Source: Enterococcus mundtii (lineage in GTDB: Bacteria; Bacillota; Bacilli; Lactobacillales; Enterococcaceae). Taken from it: a stretch of DNA of 64,000 nt. The notes under the pieces were generated by a model. That model was not told the DNA's origin, made no database searches, and saw only the letters and a program-made list of their open reading frames with translations. The stretch spans positions 1,389,501-1,453,500 of the forward strand of contig NZ_CP025473.1 in NCBI RefSeq assembly GCF_003957375.1, in the 5' to 3' direction. The position numbers were made by a program, and so were the translations under genes. Shown here in pieces: positions 8,927 through 18,625 of this stretch; the stretch's first letter is position 1, and each line of letters opens with the position of its first letter.

Positions 8927-10429
8927 GTGAAAAAAATTGGTTTTGACTCAGAAAAGTATATCGAAGAGCAATCTGCGTATATCCTTGAACGCGTTCATCA
9001 TTATGATAAGTTGTATCTGGAATTTGGTGGGAAATTAGTCGATGATAAGCATGCCAAACGTGTCTTACCAGGATTTGAAGAAGATGCTAAAATCAAATTA
9101 TTGCAAAAGTTACGTGACCAAGCGGAGATTTTGATTTGTGTGTATGCTGGTGATATCGAGCGGAATAAGATTCGTGGTGATTATGGGATCACGTATGATA
9201 TGGACATCTTGCGCTTGATTGATGAATTACGAGGATATGGATTATCGATCAATAGTGTAGTGATCACCCGGTATAACGGACAGCCAGCAACTAAAGTATT
9301 TATCAATAAATTGGAGCGTCGGAATATCAAAGTCTATAAACACGCTGAAATCGAGGATTATCCGATCAATGTCGAAAAAATCGTTTCAGAGGATGGTTTC
9401 GGCAAGAATGAATACATCGAAACAACGAAACCAATCGTTGTCGTGACAGCTCCTGGTCCAGGTAGTGGGAAATTAGCTACCTGCTTGAACCAACTGTATC
9501 ACGAAAGCCAAAAAGGCAATGCAGCAGGTTACTCTAAATTTGAGACTTTCCCTGTTTGGAATGTTCCATTGAAACATCCATTGAACATTGCCTATGAAGC
9601 AGCAACAGTCGATTTGAAAGATGTCAATATGATCGATTCTTTTCATTTTGATGCCTATAATAAGATGGCAGTCAACTATAATCGTGATGTGGAGACTTTC
9701 CCAGTCATTAAACGGATCATCGAAAAAATCACTGGCAAGGAATCGGTCTACCAGTCTCCTACTGATATGGGAGTCAACCGCGTAGGCTTCGGTATCACGG
9801 ATGATGAAGTTGTACAGGAAGCATCGAAACAAGAGATCATCAGACGCTATTTCCAAACGGCTTGTGACTTTAAAAAAGGTTTGACAGATGAAGATGCCGT
9901 CAGTCGCATCAAATTGATCATGGAAGAAGTCGGTTTACGTCCCGAAGATCGTAAAGTCGTGACCCCTGCTCATGAGTATGCAAAAGCTAGTCAAGCGGCT
10001 AGTACTGAACCGATGGCAGTGATTGCGATCGAACTTCTTGATCAAGTGATCCTTACAGGTCGGACAAGTCAACTAATGGATGCTTCGGCTGCTGTTGTAT
10101 TGAATGCGATCAAATATCTCGCCCACATCTCTGATGATATTCCGTTGTTATCGCCTCTTGTCTTGGAAACGATCCAAGGACTTAAAAGCAAGGCATTGCA
10201 CTCTTCGATCGATACACTCAATCTTAATGAAGTATTGATTGCTTTATCAATCAGTGCAGTGACTAATCCAATCGCACAAGTTGCTTATGAAAAATTAGCA
10301 GAACTTGAAGGTGCGCAAGCACATTCAACTGTGATGATCAATAAGAATGATGAACAAAACCTGAAACAATTAGGTATCGACATCACTAGTGCGCCTGTTT
10401 ACCCTTCAGAAAATTTGTATTACCAATAA
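8927..10429 (+). CDS. DUF1846 domain-containing protein
   Basis: A 500-residue cytoplasmic protein matching the full length of the DUF1846 family. The N-terminal [20 protein letters not shown] and the phrase [23 protein letters not shown], a P-loop-like glycine-rich turn, are typical. The start codon is GTG at 8927 with AAGGAGGG six bases upstream. Family function is not established. It stands alone, with its own promoter region and a strong hairpin downstream. Confidence 0.9.
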   Translation: MKKIGFDSEKYIEEQSAYILERVHHYDKLYLEFGGKLVDDKHAKRVLPGFEEDAKIKLLQKLRDQAEILICVYAGDIERNKIRGDYGITYDMDILRLIDELRGYGLSINSVVITRYNGQPATKVFINKLERRNIKVYKHAEIEDYPINVEKIVSEDGFGKNEYIETTKPIVVVTAPGPGSGKLATCLNQLYHESQKGNAAGYSKFETFPVWNVPLKHPLNIAYEAATVDLKDVNMIDSFHFDAYNKMAVNYNRDVETFPVIKRIIEKITGKESVYQSPTDMGVNRVGFGITDDEVVQEASKQEIIRRYFQTACDFKKGLTDEDAVSRIKLIMEEVGLRPEDRKVVTPAHEYAKASQAASTEPMAVIAIELLDQVILTGRTSQLMDASAAVVLNAIKYLAHISDDIPLLSPLVLETIQGLKSKALHSSIDTLNLNEVLIALSISAVTNPIAQVAYEKLAELEGAQAHSTVMINKNDEQNLKQLGIDITSAPVYPSENLYYQ

Positions 10430-10486
10430 ATAATTTTTCGATGATGGCTAAAAGAGAAAAACAGAAGCAGTCTCGATAAATAAGGT

Positions 10487-10523
10487 GGTATCCATAAAAA
10501 TTGCTCAAATTTTTGTGGATACC
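10487..10523 (+). terminator. Long hairpin terminator after the DUF1846 gene
   Basis: GGTATCCATAAAAATT pairs with AATTTTTGTGGATACC, a 16-base-pair stem with one G:U pair and a five-base loop, followed by the T-rich CTTTGTTTCTTG. It starts 58 bases after the stop. Confidence 0.75.
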
Positions 10524-10845
10524 CTTTGTTTCTTGCAAGCTACTTCTGCTACTGATTTTTACTGTTTTATAAAGAAAAGCTTAATGCAAAGTTGTTCCTT
10601 ATCTAATAGGTTCTGGTTATAGTTATCTACCAAATATATATACACGTATCTGTCATTACTGTTAGATAAATCAATGATTTTTGCCTTTTTTTTAGCTACT
10701 GTTTTTCATTAAAAGACACCTAGCATTCTGCTCTCTTGCATGTATACGCTTTAGTCTAAAAATCTCATGAAATTTCTCTCAAAAGATTCGTATTCTTTAA
10801 AAATAACATGTAGAATTAAACGGAATTTGGTAAGGAGTGATTTTT
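10524..10845. other. Intergenic stretch with no recognisable gene
   Basis: About 320 AT-rich bases between the DUF1846 terminator and nupC. I see no ORF with a ribosome-binding site. The promoter of nupC must lie in its right-hand part; several AT-rich -10-like hexamers are present but none has a convincing -35 partner. Confidence 0.5.
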
Positions 10846-12027
10846 TTGAGTCAGTTTATTGGAATAATAGGTTTACTTTTAATTTTTGGGTTGGCGATTT
10901 TGATCAGTAGCGATCGAAAAGCCATCAAACGCAAACCATTGATCATCATGCTCGTTTTGCAATTTGCGTTTGGGTTTGTTTTACTACGTACGACTTTTGG
11001 TACAGCGGTTGTTGCGATGCTAGCCAAATTATTTGATCACTTATTGGCATTTGCCGGTGAAGGTGTCAATTTCGTCTTTGGGGGTGTAGCAAACGTTGGA
11101 AGTGCTCCATTCTTCTTAAATGTGTTGATGCCAATCGTCTTTATTTCTGCAATTATTGGAATTTTGCGTTACATCAAGATTCTTCCTTTATTTATGAAAG
11201 CAGTCGGTTTAGGATTGAGTAAAATCAACGGAATGGGAAAATTAGAATCTTATAATGGTGTTGCTTCAGCGATTTTAGGTCAATCAGAAGTTTTTATCTC
11301 CATCAAAAAGGAACTGCCTTTCTTAACCGAAAAGCGTCTGTTCTCGATGAGTGTTTCCGCAATGTCCACGGTTTCGATGTCCATCGTTGGTTCCTATATG
11401 GCATTGATTGATTCAAAATACGTGATCACTGCTTTAGTGTTGAATCTTTTTGGTGGATATATTCTTGCTTCGATCGTTAATCCTTATGAGTTAGACGAAA
11501 AAGAAGATGAATTAGTGATTGAAGAAGACAAAGAACAAACATTTTTCCAAATGTTAGGCGAATATATTTTAGATGGTTTCCATGTCGCAATCACAGTGGC
11601 TGCAATGTTGATCGGTTTTGTTGCTTTGATTGCTATGATCAATGCCTTGTTCAGCGGGATTTTTGGGATTACATTCCAACAGATTTTAGGATATATTTTT
11701 GCGCCATTTGCATTTATTAGTGGGATTCCATGGAAAGAAGCGGTTGATGCCGGTAGTATCATGGCAACAAAACTAGTGACAAATGAGTTTGTAGCAATGA
11801 CTGAATTATCGACTGGGACTTTTGAATTTACAGAACGGACTACAGCTATCTTATCAGTCTTCTTAGTATCATTTGCAAACTTCTCTTCGATTGGGATCAT
11901 TTCAGGGGCAATGAAAGGGTTGAATGAAGAAAAAGGTAATCTTGTGGCAAAACATGGATTGAAAATTTTGTTCACCGCTTCATTAGTCAGCTTTTTAAGC
12001 GCAATTGTTACTGGAATACTGGTATAA
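10846..12027 (+). CDS. nupC: NupC-type concentrative nucleoside transporter
   Basis: A 393-residue membrane protein of the CNT family, which couples nucleoside uptake to a proton or sodium gradient. Signatures seen are AKLFDHLLAFAGEGVNFVFGG, NGVASAILGQSEVFISIK (nucleoside-binding loop) and TTAILSVFLVSFANFSSIGIISGA near the C-terminus. I choose the TTG at 10846, nine bases after AAGGAG. The in-frame GTG at 10837 abuts that Shine-Dalgarno and cannot use it. The gene has its own terminator. No deaminase or phosphorylase gene adjoins it, so its substrate range is open. Confidence 0.92.
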   Translation: MSQFIGIIGLLLIFGLAILISSDRKAIKRKPLIIMLVLQFAFGFVLLRTTFGTAVVAMLAKLFDHLLAFAGEGVNFVFGGVANVGSAPFFLNVLMPIVFISAIIGILRYIKILPLFMKAVGLGLSKINGMGKLESYNGVASAILGQSEVFISIKKELPFLTEKRLFSMSVSAMSTVSMSIVGSYMALIDSKYVITALVLNLFGGYILASIVNPYELDEKEDELVIEEDKEQTFFQMLGEYILDGFHVAITVAAMLIGFVALIAMINALFSGIFGITFQQILGYIFAPFAFISGIPWKEAVDAGSIMATKLVTNEFVAMTELSTGTFEFTERTTAILSVFLVSFANFSSIGIISGAMKGLNEEKGNLVAKHGLKILFTASLVSFLSAIVTGILV

Positions 12028-12060
12028 AGCTATTTTTCATCTAGAGTTTTAAGTAGATTG

Positions 12061-12108
12061 AACTTAGCTGGTTTGAACAGATCACCTGTTTAAATTGGTT
12101 AAGTTTTT
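12061..12108 (+). terminator. Terminator of nupC
   Basis: AACTTAGCTGGTTTGAACAG folds onto CTGTTTAAATTGGTTAAGTT with a five-base loop, then a run of seven T follows. Confidence 0.85.
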
Positions 12109-12196
12109 TTATTTTAAATGACAGATTTCCACTTTTCGGTATATATTAGTTATGTACATGTATTTGATCATATAACTATAGAAAGGAATATTTCCT

Positions 12197-12756
12197 ATGA
12201 ATAAATGTTACGTATTTATTGGTCCTTCTGGTTCAGGAAAGACGACACTAGCTCATGCAATTTTTTCTCCACAGCAAAAGATCATTACGTATACGACTCG
12301 CCCCCACGAAAAAATGAAAAAAATCACTTTGATTACCATTTTGTTTCTCAAGAGACCTTCGAAGAAATGATCGCCCATCAGGAATTTGCTGAATGGGATC
12401 GGTACGCCGATCACTATTATGGCTCAAGCAAACAAGAGATCTCAACGAAGCTTGCACAGGGTGACTGCTACACTGTCCTTACAGCACCAGGTTTTTGGCA
12501 CTTGTATGAACAATTTGGTCGTTGTATCGTTCCTGTCTTCATCACAGTAGCAAAAGAAAAGTTGAATGAACGATTTGTACTTCGCGGAGACTCACCAGAT
12601 AAAATCAGTCAACGGCTCGCTCTCTTTGAAAAAGATCAAAAAGAACTAGAAAAATTAACAGTTATTCCTACCTTAATCTCATTCGAAAATAATCAGACGT
12701 TAGAAATCGAAACAAAAAATTTAAAGCAAGCCATCCATGCAGCGGATCATCGCTGA
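12197..12756 (+). pseudogene. Guanylate-kinase-like P-loop protein, interrupted by a one-base frameshift
   Basis: The ATG at 12197 follows AAAGGAAT and encodes MNKCYVFIGPSGSGKTTLAH, a guanylate kinase P-loop, then TYTTRPH. At the run of five C at 12301-12305 the frame is lost and stops early. From there the next frame continues seamlessly as PPRKNEKNHFDYHFVS...EFAEWDRYADHYYGSS, the GMP-binding region, and runs to 12756. One extra C restores a protein of about 186 residues, the normal length. So either this is a recent null mutation or a homopolymer sequencing error. It is not the essential gmk by context, since it stands alone. Programmed frameshifting is less likely, as no slippery heptamer or pseudoknot is evident. 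Confidence 0.85.
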
Positions 12757-12772
12757 ACAGTTGGCTTGCTTT
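12723..12772. terminator. Bidirectional terminator between convergent genes
   Basis: AAAGCAAGCCA pairs with TGGCTTGCTTT. The left arm lies inside the last codons of the guanylate-kinase-like gene, and the right arm precedes the convergent GNAT gene. Confidence 0.7.
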
Positions 12773-12786
12773 GGATTTTGAGCGAT

Positions 12787-13293
12787 TTACAATAATTTTT
12801 GATAGGCTTTTCTTTCTCCGTGTGGGAATGGAAATTCAATCATGCCACAATAATGAAAACCTGCCGAGTATATCGTTTTTTCCATTGGTTGATTGGTGGG
12901 AAACGTATCGATCCGAACGTCCTTGATTCCTTGACATGTGGCAACGGTCAATAAATGTTCTAATAATTGTTTTCCAAGTCTTTTTCCTCTTACGTTTTGA
13001 TCAAGAGCAACTCGATGGATGGAAAGATAAGGCTCTCTCCCCTCCCAATTTCCTGCAATTGCTGTATAGACCGGATCAATGCCCGCAACAAGCGCCGCAG
13101 TGCCAACGATGTTTTCTTCGTCAATCAAGGCGAAGCTTTCCTGCCTGTCAATGTCTTCGATGATTCGTTCTTTTGATGGTTTTTGATCTCCTTGCCATTG
13201 AGGCAATCCTTGCTCAGCAAGATATGCTGCGGCTTGATCAATGATTTGTAGCACTCTCGGCAAATCATCTAATGTAGTTTTTCTAAGGTACAT
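12787..13293 (-). CDS. GNAT family N-acetyltransferase
   Basis: A 168-residue protein with the GNAT fold. The acetyl-CoA loop is seen as NVRGKRLGKQLLEHLL (the R/Q-x-x-G-x-G/A position is RGKRLG), with a preceding beta strand LSIHRVAL and a C-terminal motif MEKTIYSAGFHYCGMIEFPFPHG. The ATG at 13293 follows AAAAGGAGCAGAGAT. The acceptor substrate is not predictable. It ends 30 bases from a convergent gene and begins 14 bases after the sce7725 gene stop, so it may be the last gene of that transcript. Confidence 0.92.
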   Translation of the reverse strand: MYLRKTTLDDLPRVLQIIDQAAAYLAEQGLPQWQGDQKPSKERIIEDIDRQESFALIDEENIVGTAALVAGIDPVYTAIAGNWEGREPYLSIHRVALDQNVRGKRLGKQLLEHLLTVATCQGIKDVRIDTFPTNQPMEKTIYSAGFHYCGMIEFPFPHGERKAYQKLL

Positions 13294-13306
13294 ATCTCTG
13301 CTCCTT

Positions 13307-14269
13307 TTATTGATCTGTGATTAATTTGTATAGCTTGTCTATTCTTGAACCACTACGTAACCAGTCTGTCGGATGATCTAAAAGCTGACTAACTAATTCA
13401 AGATGATGTAATAATGTCCATTTCTTCAAAACTCCCAGACCTGGGAATTTTTGTTGGCGATACAAGCTGACAAGCTCAAGTAATCCTTCCGTGATATAAA
13501 TTTGTTGATGGTTCCTCATCAACCAACCATACATTTTATTGGCTGCTTCCATAAATTTCAATGCTTGATCTTTTGCGGAATCATTGGTATTTGAAACGAA
13601 GTGTTTGATTCGCATATTCCCATAAGCATCGACGTATGTAATATGCAAGGCCAACGCTCGACTGGGAAATCCTTTATCAAAGTAACGACTGCCTTCAATC
13701 GTAAAATCGGAAAACCCATGATAGCCATCCATTTGATAGAAAAGATGATCATCGCTAAAGAAATCATCATTTTTTTCTGCATAATTCTCCACATGTCGTC
13801 TAGTTTGAAAATGATCACGGATAATGATTTTATTCTCAGGCAGTTGCATACGCAAGCGACTAGAATCAGGAATGAAAAAAGTCGCATTAGTTTTGATCAA
13901 AGCTTGCCAAATCGCATTTTCTCTAGGTTGATGTTGTCCATCAAAAATAATGAATGGCGGTGGTGATTCAATCATTCTTTCATAATTGCTCAGCGTAATG
14001 ATCTCTGCCTCTACTAACGAGCTACCTTCACTGGTCACCCATGTGTGGATCGGTTGATCGAACAGTTTGAACTGACCCACTTGAGGATTCTTTATGATAA
14101 TCAGCGGATGATTCTTTTTTTGAAACAACTCGACAACATTTTTTAGCGTCGCCGAATCACGTACTGGCTCGATGATTGGCTGAATTTTAGTGGATAAAAG
14201 TCCGCGAATCAAACTTTCCTTTAATGCAAGTAGATCGAATTGTTTTCCACGTAAATAAGGATAATACAT
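13307..14269 (-). CDS. sce7725 family protein
   Basis: A 320-residue soluble protein. The opening MYYPYLRGKQFDLLALKE is the hallmark of the sce7725 family, related to the phage-type beta-family proteins. FIIFDGQHQ and the segment HFQTRRHVENY further fit. Proteins of this family are usually paired with a small nuclease-like gene, as here. The start at 14269 overlaps the ribosome-binding region with the end of the upstream gene, only seven bases away, so the two are co-translated. The biochemical role is unknown. The conserved pairing makes an anti-phage or DNA-processing role plausible, but this is inference. Confidence 0.8.
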   Translation of the reverse strand: MYYPYLRGKQFDLLALKESLIRGLLSTKIQPIIEPVRDSATLKNVVELFQKKNHPLIIIKNPQVGQFKLFDQPIHTWVTSEGSSLVEAEIITLSNYERMIESPPPFIIFDGQHQPRENAIWQALIKTNATFFIPDSSRLRMQLPENKIIIRDHFQTRRHVENYAEKNDDFFSDDHLFYQMDGYHGFSDFTIEGSRYFDKGFPSRALALHITYVDAYGNMRIKHFVSNTNDSAKDQALKFMEAANKMYGWLMRNHQQIYITEGLLELVSLYRQQKFPGLGVLKKWTLLHHLELVSQLLDHPTDWLRSGSRIDKLYKLITDQ

Positions 14270-14276
14270 ATATTAT

Positions 14277-14966
14277 TCACTCCAATGGTTCTGTTGGCAG
14301 ACGTCGAATATGACGTTGCTGGCGCAACCAGTCCTGTTCTTGTCGCAAGGCACGATTTTCTTCTTGTAGATCATGGATTGCTTGACTTTCGATTTCTTCG
14401 ATAAAGCGTTCATAGTAGCGTTCTTTTGAGAAGGGATCTTGTGTTTCTGAGCGTTTTTTTAATTCTTTGTACAGCTGATCTGAAGGGAAATATTTCACTC
14501 CCCTTTCCATTTGTTTGGCTTTTCTGACTTCTCTAAACAAAGAAGCCATAAAACGATTAGTCAATGCCTCTTCTGCTACACCTAACTCACGGCGCATTGC
14601 TTTTTTTGCAATAATAAAAGTTCCAGGAACAGGCATTTCCTCTGCTATTGCATACGAACGATAAACTAATACACCAATTTCTGGTGGGATCTCACTTTTA
14701 ACTTCTTCATATAAATATTTTGGTAAAACAAAATAATTATAGTGGCCAACAAAGGACAATTTAGCAGTTGAGCGAAAATCAGCTTTTGTGACTTTCAATT
14801 CATAACAGCGCCATTCTCTTGTTCCGTCAATTTTCATCAAACAACTTAAAGTATCCACGATTCCATGATCCTCAGGCATTGTTACTTCCTCGACCACGAT
14901 CCCTCCCTGTTCGATACAATAATGATACAACGATGATTCCAGCTCAATCGTTAAAGGTGTTTTCAT
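14277..14966 (-). CDS. PD-(D/E)XK nuclease-like protein paired with sce7725
   Basis: A 229-residue protein. Residues about 25-80 hold VDTLSCLMKIDGTREWRCYELKVTKADF: the aspartate in VDTL and the E-x-K in YELK form a restriction-endonuclease-like active site, reminiscent of MmcB/VRR-NUC enzymes. The C-terminal 60 residues are a charged helix or coiled coil (EEIESQAIHDLQEENRALRQ). I start at ATG 14966, eight bases after GGAGG. The frame also has a GTG at 14975, but this overlaps the Shine-Dalgarno. It is the first gene of the two-gene unit with sce7725. Nuclease activity is inferred from the motif only. Confidence 0.72.
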   Translation of the reverse strand: MKTPLTIELESSLYHYCIEQGGIVVEEVTMPEDHGIVDTLSCLMKIDGTREWRCYELKVTKADFRSTAKLSFVGHYNYFVLPKYLYEEVKSEIPPEIGVLVYRSYAIAEEMPVPGTFIIAKKAMRRELGVAEEALTNRFMASLFREVRKAKQMERGVKYFPSDQLYKELKKRSETQDPFSKERYYERFIEEIESQAIHDLQEENRALRQEQDWLRQQRHIRRLPTEPLE

Positions 14967-15080
14967 ACACTTCACCTCCGAACATATTTTCGCTTTTTAT
15001 TCTACCTGAAAAGCCAACATAATCCAACTACCATTTAATTTTTTTGTATGCTACTTGTCTAACAATAAAAAGCAACATAG

Positions 15081-15124
15081 AAAAGACGAAAAATGCAGCT
15101 AAAACATCACATTTTTCGTCTTTT
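15081..15124. terminator. Bidirectional hairpin terminator
   Basis: AAAAGACGAAAAATG pairs perfectly with CATTTTTCGTCTTTT around a short loop. It serves the amidase gene, whose stop is about 105 bases upstream on the minus strand. Confidence 0.85.
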
Positions 15125-15230
15125 CAATTGCACTCGTTTTTTATTGATTGATCGACTTAATAGTAAATTCTTCTACCTGTTTGCAATTCCGTATTAAAAA
15201 ATCACACGATTCATTTGTTCTATTGATCTC

Positions 15231-16688
15231 TTACGCTTTCTCGATTCCTGGCGGAAGATAAAATAAACCATGTTTTTCAAATAATTCACCAATCTGAAAG
15301 AGTAAGTCTTCTCTTCCTCTGGCAGCCATAAACTGAATTCCTAGTGGCAATCCTTGTTCACTGACATGTGTAGGTAGACTGATTGCAGGTTGCCCAGTTA
15401 AGTTCGCTAGTTGTGTATAAGGAGTGATCGTCAAGCTCTCTTCAAACATCGCTGACACGACTGCCAACCCTTCATCTGCCGATAAATGAGAGACATCAGC
15501 CATCTGCTGACGGATCAAGTCACTTTGTAAGTCAGCTGTGATTTTAGGCGCAGTATCCGCAGTGGTTGGCGAAAGGAACAAATCAAAGGACTCAAATAAG
15601 CTTTCCATCGTGACAGCTGCATGATCCCATACATGCAAGGAATGCACATAGTCTGCTGCAGTAAGTTTTTTACCGTATTGCCATAATGTCCATGAGATTG
15701 GTTCTAGTTCGTTGCTTTCTATCCTCCGCTGCAACCCATTTTCGATCGACTCGATCATTGCTGCCGTTTCAGCACCATTCATTTGATAATACGAGTTGAT
15801 CAATGTACGTCCATCTAAAGGATAAGGAATCTCAACGATTTCATGTCCTGATTGTTCTAGAAAATGCAGTGCTTTTTGAACAGCAATTTGAGCATCTACA
15901 CTTACCTTCGACCCGATTGGTGAATCAACACAGACAGCGATTTTCAACCGTTCCTTCACTGGATGCTGTTGCCAAAAGGCTGGTGTCACTTGATAAGGTG
16001 CCCCACTATTGATTCCTTGTAATGCTTGGAACAACACTTTTGTATCTCTCATGGAAATCGTTAGTCCGAAATCAATTGCCGCTCCTTGCCAGCCTCGCCA
16101 AGCATTTGGACCAACAGGCATTGTTCCTCTTGATGGCTTCAAACCGATCAAGCCAGAAAATGAGGCTGGAATACGGATCGAACCTCCCCCGTCACTGGCA
16201 CCTGCCATAGGAACGATCCCAGCCGCAACAGCCGCCGCAGCTCCGCCACTTGACCCTCCTGGAGAGTATGCCAAGTTCCATGGATTTCGTGCTGGGCCAT
16301 ATAATTGTGGATCGGTAATATTCTTAAAGCCAAACTCAGGTGCATTCGTTTGACCAAATGGAACTAGGCCAGCTTTTTCTACCGCCTGAACATAATTTGA
16401 ATTTTTGGATGCTCGGTGTTCTTCGAAAATCCTTGAACCAGAAGTTGCCAACCAGCCTTTTTTTTCTTGTCCTAGCATTTTTAAAGGAAATGGTATTCCT
16501 GCTAGTAGCGAATCACTCTCCAGTTGTGGTCGTTTTACATATGATTGGAAATCAAGTGCTTCAAGTGTGACAAATGCGTTGATTTCTGGATTGAACTTTT
16601 CGATTTTCCGCTTTGTTTCTGTAAAAAGTTCTTCCAAGCTGAATTGCTTTGTTCTTAAACCATTCGCAAGATATGTTGCATCTTTCAT
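15231..16688 (-). CDS. Amidase-signature-family amidase
   Basis: A 485-residue enzyme of the amidase signature family. The Ser-Ser-Lys triad is visible: lysine in FPLKMLGQ near residue 70, then YSPGGSSGGAAAAVAAGIVPMAGASDGGGSIRIPASFSGLIGLKPSRG, where the GGSSGG serine and the SDGGGSIR serine sit. Such enzymes hydrolyse carboxamides to acid and ammonia, and GatA belongs to the same family. It is not GatA, because no gatC or gatB adjoins it and the N-terminus differs. It is monocistronic between two terminators. Substrate unknown. Confidence 0.92.
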   Translation of the reverse strand: MKDATYLANGLRTKQFSLEELFTETKRKIEKFNPEINAFVTLEALDFQSYVKRPQLESDSLLAGIPFPLKMLGQEKKGWLATSGSRIFEEHRASKNSNYVQAVEKAGLVPFGQTNAPEFGFKNITDPQLYGPARNPWNLAYSPGGSSGGAAAAVAAGIVPMAGASDGGGSIRIPASFSGLIGLKPSRGTMPVGPNAWRGWQGAAIDFGLTISMRDTKVLFQALQGINSGAPYQVTPAFWQQHPVKERLKIAVCVDSPIGSKVSVDAQIAVQKALHFLEQSGHEIVEIPYPLDGRTLINSYYQMNGAETAAMIESIENGLQRRIESNELEPISWTLWQYGKKLTAADYVHSLHVWDHAAVTMESLFESFDLFLSPTTADTAPKITADLQSDLIRQQMADVSHLSADEGLAVVSAMFEESLTITPYTQLANLTGQPAISLPTHVSEQGLPLGIQFMAARGREDLLFQIGELFEKHGLFYLPPGIEKA

Positions 16689-16772
16689 GCTCTCCCTCCT
16701 CAGTTACGGTTATTTTCTCATATGACAGAAAAAGCAACAATGTTTACGCTTAGTCTCTCATTCTAATAGAAA

Positions 16773-16804
16773 AACACTTGAAGCATTCAGCTGCTTCAAG
16801 TGTT
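16773..16804 (-). terminator. Terminator of pyrD
   Basis: AACACTTGAAGCA pairs perfectly with TGCTTCAAGTGTT around a six-base loop. On the minus strand it is followed by TTTCTATT. Confidence 0.85.
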
Positions 16805-16833
16805 CTACTCTAATGTTAAGAACGAAAGAGGCA

Positions 16834-17775
16834 TTAAGACATCGAGCGTAATTTCCCTCTAAATTCGTCGATTGAATGGTAACCTTTTTCCGCCATGATC
16901 GTCTCTAATTCCTTACTGATACGATCAAAAATAGCTACTCCCTCTTTGTGAAGTTCCGTGCCGATCTGTAACATACTTGCGCCGCATAATAAATGTTCAA
17001 AAGCATCTTGTCCATTGCGGATACCGCCAGTACCAATGATTTTGATCTCTGGTTTCAAGCGGGTATAAAACGCCCGGACATTCGCTAACGCAGTAGGTTT
17101 GATATATTCGCCTCCAAGTCCACCAAAACCATCTTTTGGTTTGATGACGACTGTTTCACTCTCAGTATCGATATAAAGACCATTTCCTACACTGTTGATC
17201 GAGTTCACATAGGCGATCGGGTACTGATTCAAGATTTCTGCCATTTGATCAAAGTGGGCGAAATCAAAATAAGGAGGAAGTTTGATCCCCAAAGGTTTTG
17301 AGAACACTTGAAAGACTTCTTTCAATAAAGCTGCTGTTGCCTCGAAATCGTAAGCTAGCTGCGGTTTTCCTGGAACGTTCGGGCATGAAAGATTCAGCTC
17401 AGTGATCCCTTGGTAATCACTTTGTTCGATCAACTTCAACATTTCCAGATTTTCCTCTGCACTCATCCCGGCAATCGAGAAAAACAATGGTTGTTCTTGT
17501 CCATGCTCTTTCTCGTAGGCCAATGCATAATCCAGATAATAGGAAAAACCTAAGTTTGGTAAGCCCATCGAATTGATACTCCCCAATGGCACATCATAAT
17601 AACGAGGTTCAGGGTTTCCTGCTCGCTCATTGATGGTACAGCTTTTTGTAATGAACGCCCCCGCATTCGAATGTGCAAGTTCATCTAATTCCGCTGTAGT
17701 CATGCAATGGACACCAGAAGCGTTCATCAAGGGATTTTCAAAAGAATGATTTAAGAAAGTAGTCGTTAAGCTCAA
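16834..17775 (-). CDS. pyrD: Dihydroorotate dehydrogenase, fumarate-dependent class 1A
   Basis: A 313-residue class 1A dihydroorotate oxidase (PyrDA), a cytosolic FMN enzyme that passes electrons from dihydroorotate to fumarate in pyrimidine synthesis. The catalytic cysteine lies in [14 protein letters not shown], characteristic of class 1A, and class 2 enzymes have serine there. [13 protein letters not shown] and [30 protein letters not shown] are FMN and phosphate-binding segments. The start is TTG at 17775 with AAAAGGAGAG upstream. It is monocistronic, outside any pyr operon, and I see no PyrR-type attenuator near it. Confidence 0.95.
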   Translation of the reverse strand: MSLTTTFLNHSFENPLMNASGVHCMTTAELDELAHSNAGAFITKSCTINERAGNPEPRYYDVPLGSINSMGLPNLGFSYYLDYALAYEKEHGQEQPLFFSIAGMSAEENLEMLKLIEQSDYQGITELNLSCPNVPGKPQLAYDFEATAALLKEVFQVFSKPLGIKLPPYFDFAHFDQMAEILNQYPIAYVNSINSVGNGLYIDTESETVVIKPKDGFGGLGGEYIKPTALANVRAFYTRLKPEIKIIGTGGIRNGQDAFEHLLCGASMLQIGTELHKEGVAIFDRISKELETIMAEKGYHSIDEFRGKLRSMS

Positions 17776-17858
17776 GTTATTCTCTCCTTTTAATAAAGCG
17801 TTTTTTCTAGTGTATCATTTAAGCGAACAAAATCAACAAAAATTTATCGAATGTTCGA

Positions 17859-18500
17859 TCAATCATCGATTTCTGAAGACAATACTTCTCCTGTTTGACT
17901 ATTGATTTTTACATTTGTCGTTTGGTTGCCATTTTTCACTTTGACATCCCAGTAAGTAGTTCCTAATTCTTTATCAAGGTCCCAATCTGTGGCAGTTCCA
18001 GCGCCGACTTTTTCAACAGCGATTTTTCCAGCCTCTTCGATCGAGATCAGATTGCTGACATCTAAGCCGTCTTCTGATTTTTTCTGGCCGTTTTGTTCGT
18101 CACGATCTAATTGTTCTGGATTTTCTGCCTCAAGTTTTTCATCCATCGCATTGATTTTCACTGAATATTCGTTTTGATCATCGACACCTTCAATTTTGTA
18201 GAAGTAGCTTCCCCAATCACTATCGAGTTCTAAGCTAGTGATTGCTGCATCTGGGTATTTGTTTAGGAATAATTCAATCGCGCGATCCGCAGAAACTTGA
18301 ATATCAGGGGTTGCTGTTTGTGAAGAGGATGAATCAGTAGAACCAGCGAATGTGCTAGAGTCTTCTGACTTGTTCGTAGAAGTTACAGTTGTTTCTGATG
18401 ACTGATTGGTCGTACTTGATGGGGTAGTTGTTTGGTTTGGCTGGCACCCCGCCAAAAGTAGTAAAGAAAATAAGCCTGTAAAAATAACCTTTGATTTCAT
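17859..18500 (-). CDS. PepSY-domain lipoprotein
   Basis: A 213-residue lipoprotein. The signal peptide ends in LLLLAGC. A serine- and threonine-rich linker follows to about residue 65, then two PepSY-like domains (IQVSADRAIELFLNKYPDAAITSLELDSD and LISIEEAGKIAVEKVGAGTATDWDLD), each ending in a strand such as YFYKIEG or YWDVKV. PepSY domains are thought to modulate peptidases or bind at the surface. I start at ATG 18500, where AAAAAGGAGAATTGTT gives a good ribosome-binding site. The open frame to 18572 has no such site. Confidence 0.88.
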   Translation of the reverse strand: MKSKVIFTGLFSLLLLAGCQPNQTTTPSSTTNQSSETTVTSTNKSEDSSTFAGSTDSSSSQTATPDIQVSADRAIELFLNKYPDAAITSLELDSDWGSYFYKIEGVDDQNEYSVKINAMDEKLEAENPEQLDRDEQNGQKKSEDGLDVSNLISIEEAGKIAVEKVGAGTATDWDLDKELGTTYWDVKVKNGNQTTNVKINSQTGEVLSSEIDD

Positions 18501-18574
18501 AACAATTCTCCTTTTTATTAGGTATCTGTTCTCAGTATAACGAAAAGAGTGAAACCTGTCAGCAGATACCATGA

Positions 18575-18598
18575 AAAATCAGTCTACAGTCTGATTTT
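18575..18598 (-). terminator. Short hairpin after cfa
   Basis: AAAATCAG pairs with CTGATTTT around an eight-base loop, 28 bases beyond the cfa stop on the minus strand. Confidence 0.55.
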
Positions 18599-18625
18599 AC
18601 AACTAAAAAAACAAAACTCAATAAA

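Noticed and set aside
12301-12305. Programmed ribosomal frameshift in the guanylate-kinase-like gene
   Set aside because: No slippery heptamer, internal Shine-Dalgarno or downstream pseudoknot is visible, and the family does not use one.
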